Source: an uncultured Bacilli bacterium
GTDB lineage: Bacteria; Bacillota_I; Bacilli_A; RF39; UBA660
Direction of reading: 5' to 3'
NCBI GenBank assembly: GCA_947632275.1
Contig: CANROR010000004.1
Coordinates: forward strand, 1-33,265
DNA length: 33,265 nucleotides
Shown here: piece after piece, positions 22,999 through 30,740 of the stretch
Position numbering within the stretch: position 1 is the first letter of the stretch
Layout: every line of letters begins with the position of its first letter
Made by a program: the position numbers and the translations under genes
Notes under the pieces: model-generated
Seen by the model: only the letters and a program-made list of their open reading frames with translations
Databases searched by the model: none
Told to the model about the DNA's origin: nothing

Positions 22999-25152
22999 AT
23001 GGTAAGCAAAAGAAATTGGGTTTTGGTTATGAAATTATTAAATATATTTAAAAAACAAAAAACGAGATTTATAACTAAGGAACTAATAAGTTTAAGTTCT
23101 TTAGCAAATATACCAACAATTGATTATTTTAAAGACAATAATCAAGTTTTGTTGTTGATAGATTTATTTAAAAAAGAATACCTAGAAATTCTAATTAAAG
23201 AAAAAGTTTTAACTAGTAAAGATTTAAAAGCCAACGAATTACATAATAAGTTAAAGATGATTCATACTCTTATAGAACAAAATACTTTAGGTGATCAATT
23301 ATTTGAAAAAGTATTTTTTGATGAACAAGATAAAGTAAAAGCTTTAATACATTTGCGAAAATTTGCAATTTATAATGAGCAAATAAAAGATTTAGAAGAA
23401 GAAATAATAAGTAGAATAATTGCTTTAAAAGAAATCTTAAAAAAGACATTTTTAAATAAACAAAAAAGATTAAGTATTATAAATGAAATAAATAATTTAA
23501 CGAATATCTTCGTAATTTTAATGAATCAAAAAGAAACCTTAAGATTATGTTTAAATAACCATAGCTTAAAATGTTTTGATATTACGAAAGAAAAAGATTT
23601 AGAAAAAGAAGAAAAGTTCATAAAAGTGCGAAAAGAAGAACTAAATGCCTATCAAATGCAAGCTTTTGGGGAAATAGTTTATCAAATAAATGATTTTAAT
23701 GATATGGCCAAAGTAGAGGTAGCTTTAGAGGATTATGTTTATAATTATAAAGAACCAACAAATCTTTATATAGGTGATGCAATTATGGTTCTTCGGGATT
23801 CTATAGAATTAGATTTAAAACATAAAGAAACGAATTTTAAAGAAGTATATGTGAAGATTTTAGAATTAGAAAATAAATGTAAAATCTTTTATGAGTTTGG
23901 TAAAAATATTCTTGATAAGGAAGATTTAAAAAAATTATATCGGTTAAAATTTAAATATTTTACAACTTTGCGATATAAATATAATGATCCAATATTAATA
24001 GAACCATTTATAAATGAAAAAATGTCGCAATTAGAACTAGAAACTTATGAAGAAAGTGTATTTGAGTTAATAAATGCTATAAATACTAGTAGTCATCAAT
24101 TCTTAACATTAACATGGACTTTTGGCGAAGACTCTTTTATCTTAATAAGATTATTAAAGAAAGAACTACAAACAGATAGAAAATATGAGCCTAAAGAAAT
24201 ATTAAAAAATAAATATAAATTAAATTTATTAATAGCTTTTTCATATCCTTATCCTTTAAATGTAAAAACAATAAAAGAAATATATAAAAAAATTTATGTT
24301 AAAAAATCTGATTACCCCGAAGTAAATTTTTATGAGCCAGAATTTACTTGGAATGAAGATTTACCTTTAGAAACAATAAATGAATTAAAGTTAATGCAAA
24401 AACAAACACAAGATTTAGGTTTATATTTATTTTTAAAACAACCTTATCATGATTTCAATCAAGAAAATATATATTATTTGCCAAAAGGACTAAATGAAGT
24501 TGGAAATTTAATAAGTATTTATGGTTATGCAGGTAAAAAATCAAAAGAAATGAGTGAAATTAGAAAATTTGTAGAGATTCTACGGGAAAATATGGAAAGA
24601 AAAGATGTTGTATTTCCTAATTCTTTAAAAGCAGTTTTTGGTGATTTATTAGGTGATGCTGCCATATTAAATTTACAACTAAATGATGGTTTAGAGTATT
24701 TTAAATTCGATTTTATGCCAGAAGCAAATATTAGAAGTATTGAAATTCCTTCATCCGTAAAATTTTTATGTTCTTATTATCAACATCAAAATAGTAATAA
24801 ATTAAGAAAAATGGAATTTAGGGATTTTGATAAATCTTGCTTTTATAATAATTTAAAAAATTTAACTGATATATTTAGCCCCTATGTAAAAGTAACTTCT
24901 TTGGAAAAAATAGGTGAGGGTGATAATATAAAATGGCGCAGACTTTATGAATTAACTATTGATAATATAATTATTAATTTTAGTAATATTGATTATCCAG
25001 GTTTTATAATAATCTCAAATGATGAATGCAAAGTAGAACATACTAGTTTTTCGATTGATAGTAACTGTTTAATTGCTAAAATAAATGATTTAATCATGGA
25101 ACAAATTGCCAAATATCGTGGTATTGAAAAAAGAAAATTAACTAAACATTAA
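22999..25152 (+). CDS. Large cytoplasmic protein of unknown function
   Basis: A 717-residue protein (707 if Met at 23029 is used). Neither start has a clear ribosome-binding site; TTAAAAT just before 22999 looks like a -10, which would favour the later start. There is no signal peptide or membrane segment. The first 350 residues are charged and helical; residues about 380-700 are more globular, with SYPYPLNVKTIKEIY, NIYYLPKGLNEVGNLISIYGYAG, KAVFGDLLGDAAILNLQLND and a closing beta-rich stretch (YELTIDNIIINFSNIDYPG). No nucleotide-binding or catalytic motif is recognised. By eye it uses ATA for Ile more than its neighbours, hinting at a different history. The last 4 bases overlap the convergent flippase gene. 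Confidence 0.75.
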   Translation: MVSKRNWVLVMKLLNIFKKQKTRFITKELISLSSLANIPTIDYFKDNNQVLLLIDLFKKEYLEILIKEKVLTSKDLKANELHNKLKMIHTLIEQNTLGDQLFEKVFFDEQDKVKALIHLRKFAIYNEQIKDLEEEIISRIIALKEILKKTFLNKQKRLSIINEINNLTNIFVILMNQKETLRLCLNNHSLKCFDITKEKDLEKEEKFIKVRKEELNAYQMQAFGEIVYQINDFNDMAKVEVALEDYVYNYKEPTNLYIGDAIMVLRDSIELDLKHKETNFKEVYVKILELENKCKIFYEFGKNILDKEDLKKLYRLKFKYFTTLRYKYNDPILIEPFINEKMSQLELETYEESVFELINAINTSSHQFLTLTWTFGEDSFILIRLLKKELQTDRKYEPKEILKNKYKLNLLIAFSYPYPLNVKTIKEIYKKIYVKKSDYPEVNFYEPEFTWNEDLPLETINELKLMQKQTQDLGLYLFLKQPYHDFNQENIYYLPKGLNEVGNLISIYGYAGKKSKEMSEIRKFVEILRENMERKDVVFPNSLKAVFGDLLGDAAILNLQLNDGLEYFKFDFMPEANIRSIEIPSSVKFLCSYYQHQNSNKLRKMEFRDFDKSCFYNNLKNLTDIFSPYVKVTSLEKIGEGDNIKWRRLYELTIDNIIINFSNIDYPGFIIISNDECKVEHTSFSIDSNCLIAKINDLIMEQIAKYRGIEKRKLTKH

Positions 25153-26765
25153 TTTTCTTTTTTCTTTCTTTTAAATTTAAAGAATTTTTCGCCCATTAGT
25201 TCGACCAGTAATTTTTTATTTAAGATAAAGTAGATTACAAAAGAGATAATACCAACTAAGGCTAGACCTAAAAGCATTTGAATGCGTCCGGTTAAATGAT
25301 TAAATAAAAGCGGTCTTAAAATTAAATTAATAATAATTAAAATGCCAGTTGTTAAGATTAATTTGGGTAAAGATTTAAAGGTTTTCTTATAACTAAAGTT
25401 ATATTTTTTATGTAAAGTTACAAGTGGAATAATGAGTGATAGTAAATAACCAATGGTTGTTGCTAAAATGGCGCCATAATAAGCGGGAATGTTTAGTTTC
25501 GCAAAAAGATAAATTAAAGGTAAATCTAAAATAGTTTTGGTAATTAAGCCTGTTGCTACTGATGTATAAATAAGCTTGGTTTTACTTAAGCCTTGTAAGG
25601 CACTACAAACCATAATATAGGCGCTATCTAAAGTAGCTAGTAAAATTGTATATCTAAAGATTAATGGTCCATAATGACTTTCATTATAAAAGACGGACCA
25701 AACCGGAGTGGCGTAAATACTTAAGAATATGGTTAAAGGTAAGATAACATAAAGTAAGACTTGTAATATTTTATTAAAATGACTATTAACTTCTTCTTCG
25801 TCTTTTTTGGTGTAGGCTTCAACAATGTTAGGTATTAAACTAATAACAAGACCGGTCGCAATCGCGGTTACCACACTGATAAGTTTAGCTCCCCAAGTCG
25901 TAAAAATACTACTGATGGTTTCAATATCTTGGGCCGGGAAACCTAAATGATTAAGGCCACGAATAACTAACACCATATCGACAAAGTTATAAATGGTATT
26001 GGCGACATTAATAATGATAAAAGGAATACAATAAGTAATAAGTTTTTTTAAGATCTTTTTCTTTTCTTCTTTATTAACTTCTTCATATTCGGTAAATATT
26101 TCGTTCTTTACTTTTCGCATTTTGAAAAGAAGATAGGCGTAAGAAACGATGGCGCCAGCACAAGCTCCGAATACCGCGATACCAACGGCTTGAACGACCG
26201 ATAGATTAAAAACTTTAATGGCGACAAAGGAGCCAATAACGATAACTAAGACCCGAACGAATTGTTCAATAACTTGACCAATAGAAGGTGCCGTAATATA
26301 TTTATGGCCTTGCATATAACCTCTTGAAATACTTAAAATAGGAACAACTAAAATAGCAAAAGAAACACACCGGATAACAAAAGCTACATCAGCTACACTA
26401 TTACCATTAGTTAAATCCCCGACAATAATATTGGCAATGATTGGTGCTCCTAAGAAACAAATAAGAAAACAAACAATGGAAAAAATATGAATTATTTTTT
26501 TGGAATATTTAAACATAAAAGTTTTTTCTTTATTTTGTTTTAAAGTATTATATTCACTGGTTATTTTACTAATTGCTAAAGGAATTCCCGCGCTAGAGAT
26601 AATTAAGAAAAAATTGTAGATATTGTAAGCATAACCGTATAAAGCCCCACCGGCTTCACCAATAATATTATAAAAAGGAATAACATACAAAACTCCTAAG
26701 ATTTTCGAAATGATAATTGCGAGGGTTGCAATAAAAGCCCCATCCATTAAGCCACTTTTTTTCAA
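25149..26765 (-). CDS. MOP-family flippase, SpoVB/MurJ-like polysaccharide exporter
   Basis: A 538-residue protein with about 14 membrane segments. The opening KKSGLMDGAFIATLAIIISKILGVLYVIPFY and GGALYGYAYNIYNFFLIISSAGIPLAISKITSEY are typical of the SpoVB/YtgP/MurJ group of lipid-linked wall precursor flippases. A Lys-rich tail (KFKRKKKEN) closes the protein. The track starts at ATG 26780, but that codon lies about 8 bases from the -10 box. GGAG (complement of 26775-26778) is spaced correctly for TTG 26765, giving the family's usual start (M)KKSG. It may be the lipid II flippase that serves the FemAB products; this is inference. Confidence 0.88.
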   Translation of the reverse strand: MKKSGLMDGAFIATLAIIISKILGVLYVIPFYNIIGEAGGALYGYAYNIYNFFLIISSAGIPLAISKITSEYNTLKQNKEKTFMFKYSKKIIHIFSIVCFLICFLGAPIIANIIVGDLTNGNSVADVAFVIRCVSFAILVVPILSISRGYMQGHKYITAPSIGQVIEQFVRVLVIVIGSFVAIKVFNLSVVQAVGIAVFGACAGAIVSYAYLLFKMRKVKNEIFTEYEEVNKEEKKKILKKLITYCIPFIIINVANTIYNFVDMVLVIRGLNHLGFPAQDIETISSIFTTWGAKLISVVTAIATGLVISLIPNIVEAYTKKDEEEVNSHFNKILQVLLYVILPLTIFLSIYATPVWSVFYNESHYGPLIFRYTILLATLDSAYIMVCSALQGLSKTKLIYTSVATGLITKTILDLPLIYLFAKLNIPAYYGAILATTIGYLLSLIIPLVTLHKKYNFSYKKTFKSLPKLILTTGILIIINLILRPLLFNHLTGRIQMLLGLALVGIISFVIYFILNKKLLVELMGEKFFKFKRKKKEN

Positions 26766-26788
26766 AATAATCAACTCCATGTATTTAT

Positions 26789-26817
26789 ATTATAGCCAAA
26801 AAAGGAAGTAAAAACAA
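26789..26817 (-). promoter_or_regulatory. Promoter of the flippase gene (minus strand)
   Basis: Read on the minus strand: TTGTTT (complement of 26812-26817), a 17-base spacer and TATAAT (complement of 26789-26794). Transcription would start about at 26782, essentially at the track's ATG. Confidence 0.7.
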
Positions 26818-26821
26818 TTAG

Positions 26822-26850
26822 TTATCAAAAGAATAATTTAATGTTAAAAT
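26822..26850 (+). promoter_or_regulatory. Promoter of the MBL hydrolase gene
   Basis: TTATCA (26822-26827), a 17-base spacer and TAAAAT (26845-26850), preceded by TGT. The arrangement is divergent from the flippase promoter. Confidence 0.5.
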
Positions 26851-26866
26851 AACTATAGGTGATAAT

Positions 26867-27364
26867 ATGCAAATTGAAAAAGTTGTGGTTGGTTCTTTAG
26901 AAACTAATTGTTACATCGTAACTCAAAATGACAAAACGATTATTATTGACCCGGGAGATGAAGCGGAAAAAATAATTAAAGCTTGTAGTAATAAAAAGGT
27001 CGTGGGAGTTTTAGTAACCCATCATCATTTTGATCACATTACGGCTTTGAAAAAAATTGAAGATTACTTTCAAGTAAAAGAAAGTTTAAATATTCCGGGG
27101 TTCAATTTTGAAATCATTAAGACACCGGGACATACTAGTGATTCTTTAAGTTATTATTTTCCTGAAGAAAAAGTCCTTTTTAGCGGTGATTTTATCTTTT
27201 TTCATACCATTGGGCGGACCGATTTACCAACGGGTAGTGCTATAGAAATGCAAAAAAGTTTAGAAATGATTTCTAAATATCCGGATGATATAAAAATTTA
27301 TCCGGGTCATGGCTTAGAGACAACTTTAGGAAAAGAGAAGGCAAGTTTTAAAGATTATTTTTAA
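26867..27364 (+). CDS. MBL-fold hydrolase, glyoxalase II-like
   Basis: A 165-residue metallo-beta-lactamase-fold protein. It opens EKVVVGSLETNCYIV and has all metal-binding motifs: VTHHHFDHITAL (about residue 62), TPGHTSDSL, FSGDFIFFHTIGRTDLP and YPGHGLETTLGKEKA. This is the short YcbL/glyoxalase II-like type; at 165 residues it is shorter than the usual 205-210, apparently because loops between motifs are reduced, not through truncation. It may hydrolyse S-lactoylglutathione-like or other thioesters; the substrate is unknown. AGGTGAT precedes the ATG. Confidence 0.88.
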   Translation: MQIEKVVVGSLETNCYIVTQNDKTIIIDPGDEAEKIIKACSNKKVVGVLVTHHHFDHITALKKIEDYFQVKESLNIPGFNFEIIKTPGHTSDSLSYYFPEEKVLFSGDFIFFHTIGRTDLPTGSAIEMQKSLEMISKYPDDIKIYPGHGLETTLGKEKASFKDYF

Positions 27365-27402
27365 GAAAAAGCATTGAAAACCGAAATTTTTTCTTAGTAA
27401 TA

Positions 27403-27411
27403 TGTTATAAT
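27403..27411 (+). promoter_or_regulatory. Extended -10 element before the HipA-like gene
   Basis: TGTTATAAT fits TGnTATAAT, about 24 bases upstream of the original start ATG 27435, with AAGGAG in between (27419-27424). The -35 region is weak. Confidence 0.55.
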
Positions 27412-27434
27412 AATTAACAAGGAGTAAACTGTTA

Positions 27435-27565
27435 ATGAAGAAGATACTTATGAATAAAAATACGGAAATTTTGGATGCTGAATTTGATAGTGCAACTGGA
27501 TTTTTACATATATTTATGATGTCTATAATATTAACTATGCTCCCTATATCTTAAAAAGTTTTTAT
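27435..27565 (+). pseudogene. Out-of-frame N-terminus of the HipA-like gene
   Basis: ATG 27435 follows AAGGAG and reads MKKILMNKNTEILDAEFDSATGF, which matches the N-terminal strand of HipA-like kinases. The frame then diverges near a run of five T (27501-27505) and stops at TAA about 27552. In the -1 frame the sequence continues as YDVYNINYAPYILKSFYM directly into the main ORF. Adding one T to the run joins both parts into one protein. The ATG at 27566 used by the track has no ribosome-binding site. This is a frameshift (real or a sequencing error), not an independent gene. Confidence 0.7.
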
Positions 27566-28624
27566 ATGAGTGATGATATTAATGATACGCCTTTTCGAAC
27601 TAACTTAAGTGAATGGTTTAAGGGCCGCGGTATTCCTTCTTGGCGGGATAAATTAGATTTATTATTGCACCGCCTTAATATTACGGCTCCTTATGAACTT
27701 TTAGATAAAGCATTTGGTTTATCTTTATCCGACCAATATTGGTTGAAACCTTATGGTAGTAATATTAAATATGATGATATTAATTTTTTTGATAATGATT
27801 TTGACTATGCCGAATTCATGGAAGCTTCTTTATCAAAAAATAGTAAAACTATAACTAAAGAATCTTCTTTAAAGACGCCCAATAATATCACAGATGGTAT
27901 GTTAAAAAAAGCTTGGATTATTGATAAAGGGATAAGATATTTACTTAAAGGTGGTTATAAAAATGAAACTTTGCAACCTTTTAATGAAGTCTTAGCTAGT
28001 GAAATATGCAAGAGATTAGGATTTAATCATGTCGAATATACTTTAGATACTTATAAAGATATGGTCGTATCTAAATGCCCTTGTTTTATTACCAAAGATA
28101 CGGAGCTTATTACTTGCTATCAAATAAGAAATGATATTAAAAGACATGATAGCATTGAAGACTATGAAGAATATATTAAAAAACTAGAAGAACAAGGTAT
28201 CGAAAATGCTAGAGAAAAAGTGGAAAATATGTATATTTTAGATTTTTTAATTATGAATGAAGATCGGCATTTAAATAATTTTGGTATTATAAGGGATGTT
28301 AATACATTAAAGTGGCTAGATGTTGTCCCAATATTTGATAATGGCCAAAGTCTAAATATTGAGTATTATGATGAAGAAGAATTACATATCTCCGGTGAAG
28401 GCAAATTATTTTATGAAGTAAAACCTTTTGATGAAATAATTAAAGTTGTTAAAGATTTAAAAAGAATTAATATAAATAAGTTAGATGGCTTAGTAGAATG
28501 GTTTGACGATTTATTACATCAATATCAATCTTTAACAGGTTATTCAGATACACGAATAAATCGTTTGTGTATTTTATTAAATCGCCAAATTAATAAATTA
28601 AAACAATTAATTATAGAAGCATAA
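27566..28624 (+). CDS. HipA-like serine/threonine kinase-fold protein (main part of a frameshifted gene)
   Basis: 352 residues in frame; with the upstream part restored the protein would be about 396. It carries WFKGRGIPSWRDKLDLLLHRL and KAFGLSLSDQYWLKP, typical of the N-terminal region of phage/accessory HipA-like proteins. The kinase domain has a Lys-bearing strand (RYLLKGGYKNE), the catalytic loop NEDRHLNNFGII (Asp, His, Asn present) and the metal-binding FDNGQSL. The catalytic residues are therefore intact. No HipB-like antitoxin gene lies beside it, so it need not be a toxin-antitoxin component. A terminator follows the stop. Confidence 0.75.
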   Translation: MSDDINDTPFRTNLSEWFKGRGIPSWRDKLDLLLHRLNITAPYELLDKAFGLSLSDQYWLKPYGSNIKYDDINFFDNDFDYAEFMEASLSKNSKTITKESSLKTPNNITDGMLKKAWIIDKGIRYLLKGGYKNETLQPFNEVLASEICKRLGFNHVEYTLDTYKDMVVSKCPCFITKDTELITCYQIRNDIKRHDSIEDYEEYIKKLEEQGIENAREKVENMYILDFLIMNEDRHLNNFGIIRDVNTLKWLDVVPIFDNGQSLNIEYYDEEELHISGEGKLFYEVKPFDEIIKVVKDLKRININKLDGLVEWFDDLLHQYQSLTGYSDTRINRLCILLNRQINKLKQLIIEA

Positions 28625-28659
28625 AAAAATTTAGATAACTATTTACCTAAATTTTTTTG
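28624..28659. terminator. Bidirectional terminator between the HipA-like gene and gerQ-like gene
   Basis: AAATTTAG pairs with CTAAATTT around a 12-base loop, flanked by an A-run on the left and a T-run on the right, so it can work on both strands. It lies exactly between the two convergent stops. Confidence 0.8.
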
Positions 28660-28661
28660 TT

Positions 28662-29021
28662 TTAATAAGTTTTTTCCGAATAAGCATGCGAATAAATAAT
28701 TGGTTCCATGAATTCTACATAGTTTAAATAAATAATTCGGATTAAGTACCAGTTGTTATTCAAAGGATCCCGAATAATTAAATGATCTTTGCCGGCTTCT
28801 TCAATAACTCCTTCATAAATTTTGTTTTGCCAAGCACTAGAATCGGGATAAGAAACATAGGCTTTAACTTTTTGGCCTTTATTAAGCCGTAGAATGTTTT
28901 CAATAAAACTTTGTTCCATCGGAATCGTCGTTCCTACTTGGGTTGATTCCATATTCCCAGGTGGTGTAGTAAAATTGGTTGATGTTGGAAAGGTCGGATT
29001 TTGATAGAAACTTCCGTTCAA
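28662..29021 (-). CDS. gerQ: GerQ-like spore coat protein
   Basis: A 119-residue protein. The N-terminal 35 residues are low-complexity (Pro, Thr, Asn, Gln). The conserved domain follows: EQSFIENILRLNKGQKVKAYVSYPDSSAWQNKIYEGVIEEAGKDHLIIRDP...WYLIRIIYLNYVEF, matching GerQ, a coat protein crosslinked by transglutaminase and needed for the lytic enzyme CwlJ in Bacillus. It starts at TTG 29021, 9 bases after GTGAGG, with no ATG available. No convincing sigma-A promoter was seen upstream on the minus strand. No other spore-specific gene is in the window, so whether the host sporulates is open. Confidence 0.8.
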   Translation of the reverse strand: MNGSFYQNPTFPTSTNFTTPPGNMESTQVGTTIPMEQSFIENILRLNKGQKVKAYVSYPDSSAWQNKIYEGVIEEAGKDHLIIRDPLNNNWYLIRIIYLNYVEFMEPIIYSHAYSEKTY

Positions 29022-29065
29022 ATTAATTCACCTCACTAAACTATATGAAATTTTTGTGATATTAT

Positions 29066-29094
29066 TTGCCAATTAGTAAGTTTTCTATTATAAT
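29066..29094 (+). promoter_or_regulatory. Promoter of the yitT-like gene
   Basis: TTGCCA (29066-29071), a 17-base spacer and TATAAT (29089-29094); consensus spacing with one mismatch in the -35. Confidence 0.85.
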
Positions 29095-29118
29095 TATTAT
29101 GATAAGGCGGTTGAATAT

Positions 29119-29997
29119 ATGGATGAAAACATTGATCGAAAAATAATATTTCAAGGTATATTCTTTGTGTTGGGTGTTTTTCTACTAGCTTTAAACTATA
29201 ATTTATTTTTACTTCCTAACAATTTTGCTTTCGCCGGAATGAGCGGTTTTGCTATCATTGTTCATAAAATCACGGGTTTTAATCCGACGGCCTTTATTTA
29301 TATTGCTAATTTTACATTATTAATTATTAGTTTTATTTTCCTAGGTTGGGAAAAAACGAAAAAAACAATTGTGGGGACAATCCTTTATCCCATGATGATA
29401 ACTTTTACGTTACCCATTGCTAAGTTATTATCAAAAAGTTTTACTTTTGAAGAAATGATAATAACGGTTATCTTAACGGCTTTATTATATGGTATCAGTA
29501 ATGGATTAATTTATAAAAGTGGTTATACTACCGGTGGCAATGATGTTTTAATGCAACTGATGAATAAATATTTTAAAATTTCCGAATCTAAAGGCTTGTT
29601 ATTAGTCAATGGTATCGTGATTTTAGGTTGTACTTTAGCTTTTTCCATTGAACTCGGTATTTATTCTTTATTAATAATGGCAATTAGTACTATATTTTTG
29701 GAAAAAGTATTATATGGCGTATCTGATAGTAAATTATTTTATGTTTTTACGCGAAAACCGAGAGCTTTAAAGAAAGCTATTTTAGAAGAATTTGAATCGG
29801 GTTTTACGATTCTTCCTACTAAAGGTGGTTATTCCCATACCCGAGGTTCCCTTTTAATGGTAGTTATTAGTAATCGCGATTATTATAAATTTAAAACAAA
29901 AATATTAGAAATTGATCCGTCGGCGTTTTTCATTATTGATGATTGTTATGAAGTTAATGGAGGTGTAAAAAGGTCAAATTTACCATTTATTGAGTAA
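29119..29997 (+). CDS. YitT family membrane protein
   Basis: A 292-residue protein with five to six hydrophobic segments in the first 195 residues (LNYNLFLLPNNFAFAGMSG; YGISNGLIYKSGYTTGGNDVL), the YitT repeat pattern, and a C-terminal cytoplasmic DUF2179 domain (SKLFYVFTRKPRALKKAIL...GFTILPTKGGYSHTRGSLLMVVISN). Length and domain order match the family. Its transport or signalling role is not established. It has its own strong promoter. Confidence 0.9.
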   Translation: MDENIDRKIIFQGIFFVLGVFLLALNYNLFLLPNNFAFAGMSGFAIIVHKITGFNPTAFIYIANFTLLIISFIFLGWEKTKKTIVGTILYPMMITFTLPIAKLLSKSFTFEEMIITVILTALLYGISNGLIYKSGYTTGGNDVLMQLMNKYFKISESKGLLLVNGIVILGCTLAFSIELGIYSLLIMAISTIFLEKVLYGVSDSKLFYVFTRKPRALKKAILEEFESGFTILPTKGGYSHTRGSLLMVVISNRDYYKFKTKILEIDPSAFFIIDDCYEVNGGVKRSNLPFIE

Positions 29998-30005
29998 TAG
30001 GTAAA

Positions 30006-30014
30006 TGATATAAT
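30006..30014 (+). promoter_or_regulatory. Extended -10 promoter of ftsE
   Basis: TGATATAAT (TGnTATAAT) lies 24 bases upstream of the ftsE start, with TTTATT (29986-29991) 17 bases further upstream as a weak -35 box. Confidence 0.6.
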
Positions 30015-30038
30015 TAATAAAAGAAGTAAGGTGGTAAA

Positions 30039-30740
30039 ATGAGTTTAATAGAATTAAAAAATGTTAATAAAACCTATAAAAATGGAGTAACGGCTCTTGC
30101 CGACATGTCAGTCGAAATTAATAAAGGCGAATTTGTCTTTGTTATTGGTCTTACAGCCAGTGGGAAATCAACATTCATTAAGATGCTTTACAGAGAAGAA
30201 AAACCGACCAGTGGAACCGTTATGGTTGGGGGGTTAAATGTTGGTAAAATTCGTAATCGTAAGGTTTATAAATTAAGAAGAAAAATTGGCATTGTGTTCC
30301 AAGATTTTAAATTATTACCGAAATTAAATGTTTATGAAAATGTGGCCTTTGCTTTAGAATGTGTTGGCATGAAGGAAAAAGATATTCGGCCCAAAGTCTT
30401 GGATGCCTTAGAAAGGGTTGGCTTAAAAGATAAGGTACGAAGTTTTCCAAATGAATTATCCGGTGGGGAACAACAAAGAGTTTGTATTGCCCGGGCTATC
30501 GTTAATGAACCTAAACTTTTAATTTGTGATGAACCAACTGGGAATTTGGATCCGGAAACGAGTAAAGAAATAATGAATGTAATTGAAAGTATTAATAAAG
30601 ATTTAAAGACAACCATTATAATGGCAACCCATGATAAAGATATTGTTAACCGAATGAAAAAAAGAGTTTTGGTTATTGATCATGGGGTTCTAACCGGGGA
30701 TTATGCGAAAGGAAGGTATAAAGCTCATGAAAGTATTTAG
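30039..30740 (+). CDS. ftsE: Cell division ATP-binding protein FtsE
   Basis: A 233-residue ABC ATPase that with FtsX controls peptidoglycan hydrolases at the septum or side wall. Motifs: SLIELKNVNKTYKNGVTALADMS; Walker A GLTASGKST (about residue 38, with TA where SG is usual); Q-loop VFQDFKLLP; signature LSGGEQQRVCIARA; Walker B LLICDEPTGNLDP; H-loop MATHD. AAGGTGG precedes the ATG. The 3' end overlaps ftsX by 14 bases. Confidence 0.97.
   Translation: MSLIELKNVNKTYKNGVTALADMSVEINKGEFVFVIGLTASGKSTFIKMLYREEKPTSGTVMVGGLNVGKIRNRKVYKLRRKIGIVFQDFKLLPKLNVYENVAFALECVGMKEKDIRPKVLDALERVGLKDKVRSFPNELSGGEQQRVCIARAIVNEPKLLICDEPTGNLDPETSKEIMNVIESINKDLKTTIIMATHDKDIVNRMKKRVLVIDHGVLTGDYAKGRYKAHESI

Noticed and set aside
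27495-27510. Programmed -1 frameshift in the HipA-like gene
   Set aside because: The site ATTTTTA does not fit the X XXY YYZ slippery pattern in the needed frame, and no downstream stimulatory stem was noticed. A simple indel is more likely.
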